Source: CAYMST01 sp964393115 (GTDB lineage: Bacteria; Bacteroidota; Bacteroidia; Cytophagales; Cyclobacteriaceae). From it: a stretch of DNA of 30,843 nt. Location of the stretch: the NCBI GenBank assembly GCA_964393115.1, contig CAYMST010000018.1, positions 1 to 30,843 of the forward strand, read 5' to 3'. The notes below the pieces were generated by a model, which worked only from the letters and a program-made list of their open reading frames with translations, was not told where the DNA came from and searched no databases. Position numbers and translations under genes: made by a program. Of this stretch, positions 14,478 to 22,788 are shown piece after piece; position 1 is the stretch's first letter, and each line of letters opens with the position of its first letter.

Positions 14478-16358
14478 ATGGATAACAGTACTGCCCCAAT
14501 TAATGAAAACTTAAACCCTTTCAACCCTTCTAATGTCAAAAATTCCATTCTTGTAGAGGCTGCCTGGGAAGTCGTCAACCAAGTAGGAGGAATATATACG
14601 GTTATCCGGTCAAAAGCTCCAACAGCAGGTGAACTTTGGGGAGAAAATTACTGTCTCCTAGGACCTTATTATTATCACAACGTCACCGCTGAGTTTGACC
14701 CAATAGAAACCAGCGATGATATTTTTGGTCAGACGGTTCAACGAATGCGGGACGAAGGATTCGAAGTGCATTATGGTCACTGGTTAGTGACAGGTAGACC
14801 TAAAGTAATCTTATTCAACTTAGGGAGCATGCACCCTAAACTCGGCGATGTCAAATATTGGTTGTGGCAAGATCATGGTATATCAATTCCTGATGATCAA
14901 ATGTCCAATGATGTGGTGGCCTTTGGTGAACTGTGTAGAGTATTTCTGCATCACTTGTGCGTAGTGACAAACTACGATCAAAATATCATAGCACACTTTC
15001 ATGAGTGGATGGCAGGTGCCGGAATCCCTAGGATCAGAAAGGACAATATCCCAATCACCACCGTATTTACGACGCATGCCACACTGCTAGGAAGGTACCT
15101 AGCGATGAATCATCCTGTTTTTTATGATCATTTACCCTTCCTTGATTGGTCTAAAGAAGCAAGGCATTTCAATATTGAAGGAAATGTGAGGATAGAGCGT
15201 GCTGCGGCGCATGGCTGCCATGTCTTTTCTACGGTGAGTGAAGTGACCGCTAATGAATGTAAGTACTTACTCGGAAGGGAACCGGATGTAATTCTTCCAA
15301 ATGGCCTTAATATCCAGCGCTTTGAAGCGCTTCATGAGTTTCAAAACCTTCACCTAGAGAACAAGGAAATGATACATCGCTTCGTGATGTCCCATTTCTT
15401 TCAGAGCTATACGTTTGATCTGGATAAAACACTTTACTTCTTCACCTCGGGAAGGTATGAGTACCTCAATAAAGGTTATGATCTGACGCTTGAAGCACTG
15501 GCACGACTTAATTATCGTCTTAAGAAAGAAGGTTCTGATACTACAGTGGTCATGTTCTTCATTACGAAGAGGCCATACTCCTCTATCAACCCAGATGTCT
15601 TACAAAGTAGGGCACTGATGGAAGAGCTAAAGCATACTGTTGAGGCCATCAAAGAACAAATTGGAGAACGGTTATTCTATGAGGCCGCTGCCACCAATGA
15701 TTACAAGTTACCTCAACTAAGTGATTTCGTAGATGACTACTGGCGACTCAGATACCGCAGAACTCTTCAATCCTGGAAGTCTGACAAACTCCCTCCTGTC
15801 ATCACCCACAATATCTATGATGACGCCAAGGATGATATTCTTAACTTTTTAAGAAATTCTAATTTGGTCAACAATCAGGACGATCGGGTTAAAGTAGTGT
15901 ATCATCCAGATTTCATCAACTATACCAACCCACTATTCGGGATGGAATACGGGCAGTTTGTAAGAGGTTGTCATATGGGAATATTCCCAAGCTATTATGA
16001 GCCATGGGGATATACTCCATTGGAATGTATCGCTAGCGGTATCCCAACAGTAACAAGTGACCTTGCCGGTTTTGGAGATTACGTATTGAAAAATGTAAAT
16101 GAATATTTTGAAAATGGCATCTCAGTAACCAGAAGGGTCGAAAGATCCTTCGACGACTCTGCGGATGAGCTGGCCAATTTCTTATATGACTATGTTAAGC
16201 TCAGTAGAAGAGAACGAATAGACCTTCGAAACAGAACGGAAGCCTCATCTACTCAATTTGACTGGAGCCAACTATACCGACATTATGAGTCGGCCTATCA
16301 ACTCGCCTTAGAGCGCAAGCCTGGTTGGGAGCCTGAAGTGACTATTGAAGGGCTATAA
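14478..16358 (+). CDS. Glycogen synthase, GT3 (animal/fungal-type)
   Basis: 626 residues from the ATG. Adds glucose from a nucleotide sugar to the growing alpha-1,4-glucan. The sequence follows the GT3 family of animals and fungi, not bacterial GlgA (GT5): VEAAWEVVNQVGGIYTVIRSKA at 26-47, HFHEWMAGAG at 173-182, TVFTTHATLLGRYLA at 195-209, STVSEVTANE at 251-260 and FFTSGRYEYLNKGYD at 321-335. The retaining-transferase Glu pair E-x7-E is E508 and E516 in YYEPWGYTPLE, followed by ASGIPTVTSDLAGFG. An open frame reaches back to a TTG at 14406, but the conserved region starts well after the ATG and a promoter-like sequence lies between. No other glycogen gene is adjacent. The arginine-cluster control by glucose-6-phosphate known in eukaryotes was not checked. 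Confidence 0.93.
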   Translation: MDNSTAPINENLNPFNPSNVKNSILVEAAWEVVNQVGGIYTVIRSKAPTAGELWGENYCLLGPYYYHNVTAEFDPIETSDDIFGQTVQRMRDEGFEVHYGHWLVTGRPKVILFNLGSMHPKLGDVKYWLWQDHGISIPDDQMSNDVVAFGELCRVFLHHLCVVTNYDQNIIAHFHEWMAGAGIPRIRKDNIPITTVFTTHATLLGRYLAMNHPVFYDHLPFLDWSKEARHFNIEGNVRIERAAAHGCHVFSTVSEVTANECKYLLGREPDVILPNGLNIQRFEALHEFQNLHLENKEMIHRFVMSHFFQSYTFDLDKTLYFFTSGRYEYLNKGYDLTLEALARLNYRLKKEGSDTTVVMFFITKRPYSSINPDVLQSRALMEELKHTVEAIKEQIGERLFYEAAATNDYKLPQLSDFVDDYWRLRYRRTLQSWKSDKLPPVITHNIYDDAKDDILNFLRNSNLVNNQDDRVKVVYHPDFINYTNPLFGMEYGQFVRGCHMGIFPSYYEPWGYTPLECIASGIPTVTSDLAGFGDYVLKNVNEYFENGISVTRRVERSFDDSADELANFLYDYVKLSRRERIDLRNRTEASSTQFDWSQLYRHYESAYQLALERKPGWEPEVTIEGL

Positions 16359-16372
16359 TTAATTCAATCACA

Positions 16373-16411
16373 GAAAGCCATTTGGAATAGGTTATCAAAT
16401 GGCTTTCTTTG
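16373..16411. terminator. Bidirectional terminator (copy 1 of a duplicated hairpin)
   Basis: GAAAGCCATTTG-N11-CAAATGGCTTTC, a perfect 12-base-pair stem between the convergent glycogen synthase and lipoprotein genes, followed on the plus strand by TTTGT. Stem and loop (AATAGGTTAT) are nearly the same as those of the hairpin at 17532-17567. Confidence 0.8.
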
Positions 16412-16427
16412 TATCAAGTCATTGATG

Positions 16428-17003
16428 CTAGTCGATTTTGCTCCAAACCGATCGTGAATCAACCAAAATATTTATGGCCACCTCAGATACGATCGTATCA
16501 ATGTTTAAGAGTTGTGAAATAATGAGTTGTCTGTTGTCATGGATCTCATAGTTAGAAGTTTGCTGTGGAGCTGACTTGGTAACATCTACGCCCTGAACTT
16601 GAAGGGCAAAAAAGCTTCCCTCACTAATTATATTGGTTTCAGTACTTCTATAACCTCCAACACCCTCGACATCTGTTATGGACTCATTCGCGAAACTTAA
16701 CTGTTGGTTATTGATTAGTATATTAGAATTTAGATCATAACTTCCTGAAATATTGTAATTTGACTCATCAAATGAGAGCTTATAATTTAAATTTACACCT
16801 GTCATTTCAGTGACCGTCAAGACGTTTGAAGTATTTGTGGTAGCCTCAATATTCAAAGTATCCAATGTCCAGTCTCCGAGAAGATCTTTATTAACGCTAT
16901 TTTTCGACATTTCAGTTTCTCCACTAGCCATGCTTACTTCATTATCGTCAGAACAAGACAAAAGGGTATAAGATAAAAATATCAAGAAATAAGTTTTTTT
17001 CAT
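16428..17003 (-). CDS. Lipoprotein, lipocalin-like, paralogue 1
   Basis: 191 residues from the ATG at 17003; two earlier starts (ATG 17009, TTG 17010-17012) are possible, but this one gives the classic MKKTYFLIF lipoprotein start and exactly the length of its paralogue. The lipobox is LLSC with SDDNE after the Cys. The mature part begins LLGDWTLDTLNIEA and is a run of short beta strands, as in lipocalin-like or META-type barrels of Bacteroidota. It clearly resembles the protein at 17594-18169 along its length: shared GSYD, YxSTxTN, GxDxTxS, QTxNYEI and QLLxxDT positions. Function unknown; probably attached to the outer membrane. A terminator follows at 16373-16411. Confidence 0.8.
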   Translation of the reverse strand: MKKTYFLIFLSYTLLSCSDDNEVSMASGETEMSKNSVNKDLLGDWTLDTLNIEATTNTSNVLTVTEMTGVNLNYKLSFDESNYNISGSYDLNSNILINNQQLSFANESITDVEGVGGYRSTETNIISEGSFFALQVQGVDVTKSAPQQTSNYEIHDNRQLIISQLLNIDTIVSEVAINILVDSRSVWSKID

Positions 17004-17316
17004 AAACATCAAGTTTTAGACCAGTAAGTTAATAAAACCACAGAAAAAACCCTTCGGTCTTTCATGGCTATACATCTATCTTTTTTGATCCTTGAGTAAA
17101 GCCTTGACTCTAATTAGCAACTCATTAAACTATTCGATCTAAACGATTAATACATAATACCAAGTAGACACGCTAGTACGTGTAGAAAATATCAATGTAC
17201 AATTATCACCCATCGCTAGAAACGATTAACAAAAACAACAGTGTTTTATTGGAGTTTATCCTAATAATTTAATGACCGTTTTAAATCCTATGGATACAAC
17301 ATTCATACCGGTTATA

Positions 17317-17500
17317 CCATTTAGGCTATATAAGGGAGTGTTAGTTTACGTCAGTGTTTTTTCTTAATTCAAGGCAAAAAAAGCAGTCCTAGCAGCGCTA
17401 GGATGAGGACGGGCAGTCGCGGACGGCCAGTCAAGGCTTTTTTAACAAAGAAGAAGGGAAAAACAGTAGTAAAATACACATCATTATAGAGTCTAAATGG
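17317..17500. mobile_element. MITE-like imperfect palindrome with GC-rich core
   Basis: The ends are inverted repeats: CCATTTAGGCTATATAA at 17317-17333 and TTATAGAGTCTAAATGG at 17484-17500, differing by a base or two. The pairing continues inward: GTGTTAGTTTAC on the left matches the complement of GTAAAATACAC on the right, then T-rich against A-rich tracts, then AAAAAAAGC at 17376-17384 against GCTTTTTT at 17436-17443. At the apex are a hairpin TCCTAGC-AGC-GCTAGGA (17387-17403) and a near-exact direct repeat, GGACGGGCAGTC and GGACGGCCAGTC (17407-17418, 17421-17432), much richer in GC than its surroundings. The unit has no coding capacity. Possible TTTAAATCCT repeats flank it at 17280-17289 and 17502-17511. 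A miniature inverted-repeat element or a structured RNA are the main readings. Confidence 0.55.
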
Positions 17501-17531
17501 GTTTAAATCCTTAAAGGGTTATAAACAACAA

Positions 17532-17567
17532 AAAAAGCCATTTGGATAGGTTACCAAATGGCTTTTT
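17532..17567 (-). terminator. Terminator of lipoprotein paralogue 2 (copy 2 of a duplicated hairpin)
   Basis: AAAAAGCCATTTGG-N8-CCAAATGGCTTTTT, a perfect 14-base-pair stem with flanking A and T runs on either side, so it can work in both directions. It lies 26 bases after the stop of the lipoprotein gene. The loop ATAGGTTA is shared with the hairpin after paralogue 1. Confidence 0.85.
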
Positions 17568-17593
17568 ATCACTAAAAGCAATTAAGAAATAAC

Positions 17594-18169
17594 TTACTTC
17601 CTGCCCCAAGTTGAATTGGAAGAAACAGAGATTTGTGTAGACACCTGGTTTATTACTGTATCTACATCTAGAAGTTGCGTTATAACCAGGTTCCCACTTC
17701 CATTAATTTCGTAATTTGCCGTTTGAGAAACACTAGACTGCGTCAGGTCGCTCCCATTCACTGAAATATTAAAAAGCCCTCCGCTACTTGTAATAGTATT
17801 ATCAGTACTTGTATAATCTCCAGTAACATTCGCATTTTCAATTGACTGCTGAGTTGAAAATACTTCTACGCCATTAAGTCTAGAGCTCAGGTTCACATCA
17901 TAACTGCCGTTAGCTGAAAAAGATGACTCTTCAAACATAAGGTTGTAATTATAGTTCGTACCACTAATTTGAGTTACAGTTTCAAATCCAAAGGTTGTCG
18001 AAGTTGACGTAACGCGCAAATCAGTCAGCCCCCAACTACCTATTAACCCTGTGCCAGAGGCATTTTGTCCATCTCCAGACCCGTTTGGAGAAGGATTTGT
18101 ATCCTCATCATCACTTGAACATGCAGATAAAAGAATTACCGAAAATACTACCATAAAAACCTTTTTCAT
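17594..18169 (-). CDS. Lipoprotein, lipocalin-like, paralogue 2
   Basis: 191 residues. Signal peptide MKKVFMVVFSVILLSAC with lipobox LSAC, then the acidic and Gly/Ser/Asn-rich linker SSDDEDTNPSPNGSGDGQN that often precedes surface-exposed lipoprotein domains in Bacteroidota. The mature domain starts GLIGSWGLTDLRVTS and is beta-rich, with many Ser, Thr and Asn residues (for example STDNTITSSGGLFNISVNGS). Same length and motif order as the protein at 16428-17003, so the two are tandem duplicates that have since diverged to well below half identity by eye. Function unknown. The gene is followed by its own hairpin terminator. Confidence 0.82.
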   Translation of the reverse strand: MKKVFMVVFSVILLSACSSDDEDTNPSPNGSGDGQNASGTGLIGSWGLTDLRVTSTSTTFGFETVTQISGTNYNYNLMFEESSFSANGSYDVNLSSRLNGVEVFSTQQSIENANVTGDYTSTDNTITSSGGLFNISVNGSDLTQSSVSQTANYEINGSGNLVITQLLDVDTVINQVSTQISVSSNSTWGRK

Positions 18170-18259
18170 GTCAGATTATATTTAAGAATTTATACTGTTA
18201 ATCCACAACTATAAAAAGAGTCCGTCAAGAATTGATCTAAACTCTGTCAAAACTTTTTA

Positions 18260-18277
18260 CGTCTATTCTTTTAGACG
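18260..18277 (-). terminator. Weak hairpin after the M1 aminopeptidase gene
   Basis: CGTCTA-N6-TAGACG, a six-base-pair hairpin about 50 bases beyond the stop of the M1 aminopeptidase. On the minus strand it is followed by TAAAAAGTTTTG, a poor T run, so termination here is only possible. Confidence 0.3.
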
Positions 18278-18326
18278 GCTATCTTAAGAGTTTCGACAAG
18301 AGTTTTTTCAAGACATTAAGAAGCCA

Positions 18327-20558
18327 TTATTGCTCACTATGCTCATCAAATCTTGATTTCTCGTCCTTTTCTAATTTAGGATATCGATTATTCTTCGAAT
18401 TGATATCGGCCGTCTCATTGTGAACATCCAAGTGGATATGATCCACCTCCTTATTCTTGACGAAAACTTTAGTGACAAAAACTTCATTCTGTCTCCAAAT
18501 TTCAGCCGGTATTTTTTCGAACTCTGAACTACCGTCTTTATAATGCCATTTTAATAATATAGGCATTACAAGTCCTCCGTCATTGATGAAGTTGACTTCA
18601 TATAGGAACTTATCACGGTACTGATCGATCGTTGCCTGATCATCAATTCTATTGAGAAACTCACGATACTCTCTTTGTTCGGTAGATGTAATAACGAATG
18701 TTTGTCTCTTTATCTCTTCATCTCGTTTTTTCTTCTTTGGCTCTTGATCGCCAGTGCTATTTACTAATCTATATTCAATGACGTCCTGAATGCCAATATC
18801 TACCGGTTCGACCGAATAAAACCATCCTCTCCAAAACCAATCTAAATCTACACCAGAAGCGTCTTCCATGGTCCTGAAGAAATCCGCAGGTGAAGGATTC
18901 TTGAAGGCCCATTTTTTAGCATATGCTTTAAAGGCAAAATCAAAAAGTTCATGTCCCATAATGGTCTCACGAAGCATAACTAATCCCGCAGAAGCTTTGC
19001 CATATGCGTTATATCCAAAAGATTTTATTTGCTCGGAATTAGTCATAATAGGCCGAATCTCTTCCTGTGGCATACTCATGTAGTCTTTCATATCCTGAGG
19101 TGTACCCCAAGAGGCATCATGATCAGGATAATGTTCTACCAGCGTCATATGTTCTAAGAACGTATTCATACCTTCGTCCATCCATGTCCACTGGCGCTCA
19201 TCAGAATTAACAATCATCGGAAAGAAGTTATGTCCTACTTCATGAATGATAACGGATAAAACATATCCCAGATACTTTTGGCTCATTGTACCATCTGCTT
19301 TTGGCCTTCCAAAGTTGAAACAGATCATCGGATACTCCATTCCAATAGAGGCGGTATGAACAGAGGTAGCTTGGGGATAAGGATAGTCAAAAGTAAATCT
19401 CGAATAAGTCTTTAGCGTGTTGACAACAGCGTCAGTGGAGTGCTCTTGCCAGGTGGGATTTGCTTCTTTGGGGTAAAAAGACATGGCCAGGGACACTTTA
19501 TCATTCAATTGCACTCCTTCTACGTCCCATATAAACTTTCTTGAACTGGCAAAAGCAAAATCACGAACATTTTTAGCCGTAAACTTCCATGTCTTAGAAC
19601 CATCAGCTTTTTCTTGCTCATTTTCCTCAGCTTCCTCAGCCGTGTATACAAAGATTCTTTTTCCCGGGTTCTGCTGAGCCTCCGCCAATTTTAAGTGCTT
19701 GTCGCCTAGCACCTGCTTAGCATTCACCAGCTCCCCAGTGGCGGCCACAATATGATCTTCTGGAGCAGTAATTTCCACTTCATAATCTCCGAAGGTAAGC
19801 GCAAACTCTCCGCGTCCTAAAAACTGCTTATTTTGCCACCCTTCGCTAACTGTATAGCTAGCCATTCTCGGGTAGAATTGTGCAATCGCAAAGATATATT
19901 CGTCCTGTTCTGGAAAGTATTCATACCCGCTGCGTTCATCCAGCTTCATTCTGTCATTAATGTTATAGGACCAGTCAATTTGAAAAGAGAATTTTTCTCC
20001 TTGGGCCAAAAGAGCAGGAAGCTCAACTCTCATCATCGTTTTATTAACAGAAAATGACAGTACATCACCATTTAACTGCCGTACATTATTTATTTTAAAA
20101 CCACCATCAAAATCATAGTTTCCTGTTTTTTCCATAAGTTTTTTGGTAGACATTACGGATTCAATATGCGTTTCAGCAGTTCTATACTTATCAGAGTTCT
20201 TGTGTATTACATTCTGATCTAACTGCACCCATAGGTATTCCAATGCATTAGGTGAGTTATTATGGTAAGTAATCATCTCAGAACCGGTTATGGTTTGCTT
20301 TTTTTCATCCAGAATAACAGAAATCTTGTAATCAGCTTTCTGCTGCCAGTAGTTTTCACCTGGAGACCCTGTTGCGGTGCGGTAACTATTTGGGGTGGCT
20401 AATTCGGAGCCTAGTTGCTCAAATTTACCACTCCACATGGAGTGCCCATTTAGCGATTTTAGATTTTCTTGACTGCTATTAACGTTTTGCGAAAGCAAAA
20501 TATTAACCAACATCATGAGAAATGCGAAAAGGGGTAAGCGAATACGATTTTGTTTCAT
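18327..20558 (-). CDS. M1 family zinc metallopeptidase (aminopeptidase)
   Basis: 743 residues from the ATG at 20558; an open extension to 20597 is rejected because this ATG starts a normal signal peptide (MKQNRIRLPLFAFLMMLVNILLSQ). Residues about 75-290 are the N-terminal beta domain and the catalytic gluzincin domain follows. The zinc motif HEVGH is at 439-443 and the third ligand Glu462 is in WMDEG, the expected HExxH-x18-E. The substrate N-terminus motif is GMEYP at 406-410, where classical aminopeptidase N has GAMEN. A lysine/glutamate-rich stretch (KKKKRDEEIKR) and a C-terminal beta region complete it. It probably trims peptides in the periplasm. The gene lies downstream of uvrB on the same strand but is separated from it and functionally unrelated. 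Confidence 0.93.
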   Translation of the reverse strand: MKQNRIRLPLFAFLMMLVNILLSQNVNSSQENLKSLNGHSMWSGKFEQLGSELATPNSYRTATGSPGENYWQQKADYKISVILDEKKQTITGSEMITYHNNSPNALEYLWVQLDQNVIHKNSDKYRTAETHIESVMSTKKLMEKTGNYDFDGGFKINNVRQLNGDVLSFSVNKTMMRVELPALLAQGEKFSFQIDWSYNINDRMKLDERSGYEYFPEQDEYIFAIAQFYPRMASYTVSEGWQNKQFLGRGEFALTFGDYEVEITAPEDHIVAATGELVNAKQVLGDKHLKLAEAQQNPGKRIFVYTAEEAEENEQEKADGSKTWKFTAKNVRDFAFASSRKFIWDVEGVQLNDKVSLAMSFYPKEANPTWQEHSTDAVVNTLKTYSRFTFDYPYPQATSVHTASIGMEYPMICFNFGRPKADGTMSQKYLGYVLSVIIHEVGHNFFPMIVNSDERQWTWMDEGMNTFLEHMTLVEHYPDHDASWGTPQDMKDYMSMPQEEIRPIMTNSEQIKSFGYNAYGKASAGLVMLRETIMGHELFDFAFKAYAKKWAFKNPSPADFFRTMEDASGVDLDWFWRGWFYSVEPVDIGIQDVIEYRLVNSTGDQEPKKKKRDEEIKRQTFVITSTEQREYREFLNRIDDQATIDQYRDKFLYEVNFINDGGLVMPILLKWHYKDGSSEFEKIPAEIWRQNEVFVTKVFVKNKEVDHIHLDVHNETADINSKNNRYPKLEKDEKSRFDEHSEQ

Positions 20559-20657
20559 GCTAAAAAAACGAGTCAATAGTTTTTGGCAAACCAGCAATTT
20601 AAACTGAAATCAACAGTTTTCAGACAGCATTTAACATTTACAATGAATAAGAAATAA

Positions 20658-22682
20658 CTATGCTCTTTCTTTCAGCAGTTTTTCCAACTCCAGCATTTCA
20701 TCTCTTAACCTGGCAGCTTCCATAAACTCTAGCTCCTTGGCAGCTTTTTCCATTTTTCTCTTCGTTTCTGCAACCAATTTTTCGAGTTTCTCTTTCGACA
20801 TATATTCGACTACAGGGTCCGCCGCAATACTAGGAGTCTCTTCTTCAACATAATATTTCTTTTCTGCCTTTCGGGAGCCAGCAACACTGGTCTGCTCTAT
20901 TATCTGTTCCTTGGACTTCCTCACAGTTCTTGGCGTTATACTGTGTTTCTCGTTGTACGCTTGCTGAATTGCGCGACGTCTATTGGTTTCATCTATAGAC
21001 ACCTGCATAGAATCTGTTACCTTATCGGCATACATAATTACCATGCCATTTTCGTTTCTCGCCGCGCGGCCTATTGTTTGTACTAATGATCTTTCATTTC
21101 TAAGAAACCCTTCTTTATCAGCATCCATGATAGCCACAAGTGAGACTTCAGGCAAATCCAGACCTTCCCTTAATAAGTTGACCCCAACCAAAACATCAAA
21201 GCTGCCAAGCCTGAGTTCTCGAAGGATTTCAACCCGTTCTAAAGTATCAACTTCGGAATGTATGTATCTACATTTTATGCCAACGTTTATAAAATATTTC
21301 GAAAGCTCTTCTGCCATACGTTTCGTCAACGTAGTAACTAGCACACGCTCATCCTTACTTATACGATCGGTTATCTCGTCGAGGAGGTCATCGATTTGAT
21401 TGTGACAAGGTCTTACTTCAATAATTGGGTCCAAAAGTCCTGTAGGACGAATAAGTTGTTCAACCACAACGCCATCCGACTTTCTAAGTTCATAGTCTCC
21501 AGGTGTAGCACTCACGAAAACCACCTGGCTTAACATATCCTCAAATTCGTTGAACGTGAGTGGCCGATTATCCATGGCCGAGGGTAGTCGAAATCCATAA
21601 TCTACAAGATTGACTTTTCTAGCTCTGTCGCCTCCCCACATAGCTCGGACTTGAGGAACAGTCACATGACTTTCGTCAATAACCATTAAGTAGTCATCAG
21701 GGAAGTAATCAAGCAAGCAGAAAGGTCGAGAGCCTGGGTTTCGTCTATCAAAGTATCTGGAATAATTTTCAACACCAGAACAATAACCAATTTCTCGAAT
21801 CATTTCCAGGTCGAATTCAGTTCTCTCCTTCAACCTTTTTGCCTCCAAGTACTTAGTGCTTTCTTCAAAGAATTTCACCTGTTCCACGAGGTCATCTTGA
21901 ATTTGATTAATAGCTCCTTGAAGGACTTCTTTTCTGGTTACAAATAAGTTTGCCGGAAATATGGTAATACCTTTTTCCGAACTGGTTTTCTTCCCAGTCC
22001 AAGGGTCGATCATCTGGATTTCCTCAATCTCATCACCCCAAAATATTATCCGATAGGCAAAATCAGCGTAGGCCGGAAAGATATCTACCGTATCACCTTT
22101 TACCCGGAATGTACCCCGTTTGAACTCTACTTCTGTTCTCCCGTAAAGAATTTCCACTAACGAGAACAAAAACTTATTCCGAGGATGCGTTTCTCCAACC
22201 GCGATGCGAATAATATTTTCTTGAAATTCATCCGGGTTTCCTATACCATAAATACAAGATACTGAAGCTACTACAATAATATCCCGGCGACCGGACATTA
22301 AAGAAGAGGTTGCACTTAGCCTTAATTTCTCAATATCCTCATTAATGCTAAGGTCCTTTTCGATGTAGAGATTTGAATTCGGAATAAAGGCTTCAGGTTG
22401 ATAGTAGTCGTAATAGGAGATAAAATATTCTACCGCGTTGTTTGGAAAAAAACGCTTGAATTCACCATAGAGCTGTGCTGCTAAGGTTTTATTATGAGAT
22501 AGAATAATTGTAGGGCGCTGTGTCTCCTTAATGATATTGGCCATGGTAAATGTTTTACCAGAACCGGTAACGCCAAGTAGGGTTTGAGAAGGTTCACCGT
22601 TTACGATGCCCTCGGAAAGCGCTTGTATAGCAGCTGGTTGATCACCTGTCGGCTCAAACTCAGATATTAGATCAAATTCCAT
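20658..22682 (-). CDS. uvrB: Excinuclease ABC subunit B
   Basis: 674 residues from the ATG at 22682, the normal UvrB length; an open extension to 22730 would add 16 residues that do not belong to the family. DNA-damage-verifying helicase of nucleotide excision repair. Visible motifs: Walker A GVTGSGKT at 37-44, the beta-hairpin region ISYYDYYQPEAFIPNSN just before residue 105, motif II DESH, motif V/VI LREGLDLPEVSLV and QTIGRAARN, and the C-terminal UVR domain (EKLVAETKRKMEKAAKELEF onward) that binds UvrC. A minus-strand TAATTTTG box at 22722-22715 supports an independent promoter and the chosen start. Confidence 0.98.
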   Translation of the reverse strand: MEFDLISEFEPTGDQPAAIQALSEGIVNGEPSQTLLGVTGSGKTFTMANIIKETQRPTIILSHNKTLAAQLYGEFKRFFPNNAVEYFISYYDYYQPEAFIPNSNLYIEKDLSINEDIEKLRLSATSSLMSGRRDIIVVASVSCIYGIGNPDEFQENIIRIAVGETHPRNKFLFSLVEILYGRTEVEFKRGTFRVKGDTVDIFPAYADFAYRIIFWGDEIEEIQMIDPWTGKKTSSEKGITIFPANLFVTRKEVLQGAINQIQDDLVEQVKFFEESTKYLEAKRLKERTEFDLEMIREIGYCSGVENYSRYFDRRNPGSRPFCLLDYFPDDYLMVIDESHVTVPQVRAMWGGDRARKVNLVDYGFRLPSAMDNRPLTFNEFEDMLSQVVFVSATPGDYELRKSDGVVVEQLIRPTGLLDPIIEVRPCHNQIDDLLDEITDRISKDERVLVTTLTKRMAEELSKYFINVGIKCRYIHSEVDTLERVEILRELRLGSFDVLVGVNLLREGLDLPEVSLVAIMDADKEGFLRNERSLVQTIGRAARNENGMVIMYADKVTDSMQVSIDETNRRRAIQQAYNEKHSITPRTVRKSKEQIIEQTSVAGSRKAEKKYYVEEETPSIAADPVVEYMSKEKLEKLVAETKRKMEKAAKELEFMEAARLRDEMLELEKLLKERA

Positions 22683-22714
22683 AATCCAATAATAGACAGG
22701 AAACCGTTTTGGTT

Positions 22715-22722
22715 CAAAATTA
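22715..22722 (-). promoter_or_regulatory. Candidate -7 box of uvrB
   Basis: Minus-strand TAATTTTG matches the TAnnTTTG consensus and lies 32 bases before the uvrB ATG, inside the rejected N-terminal extension. No good -33 element at the usual spacing was found. Confidence 0.3.
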
Positions 22723-22788
22723 TTGATCAAAAATCAACGTCCGGCTGTAAATCAACTACTTAGAGAAGAGAAATATTTGACTGTAGGA

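Larger units (their letters stand above)
17004..17593. other. 590-base gap between the paralogous lipoprotein genes
   Basis: No coding frame is convincing here. From about 17004 to 17279 is AT-rich upstream DNA of lipoprotein paralogue 1, with a small dyad ACACG-N6-CGTGT at 17168-17183. From 17280 to 17511 is a region bounded by the direct repeat TTTAAATCCT that contains a long imperfect palindrome (17317-17500). The terminator of lipoprotein paralogue 2 is at 17532-17567. Confidence 0.7.

Noticed and set aside
17168..17183. Small dyad ACACG-N6-CGTGT in the lipoprotein gap as an operator
   Set aside because: Five-base arms are expected by chance in this amount of DNA and it has no clear relation to a start codon.
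20983..21399. 138-residue plus-strand frame inside uvrB
   Set aside because: Antisense to well-conserved helicase motifs; serine-rich shadow translation.
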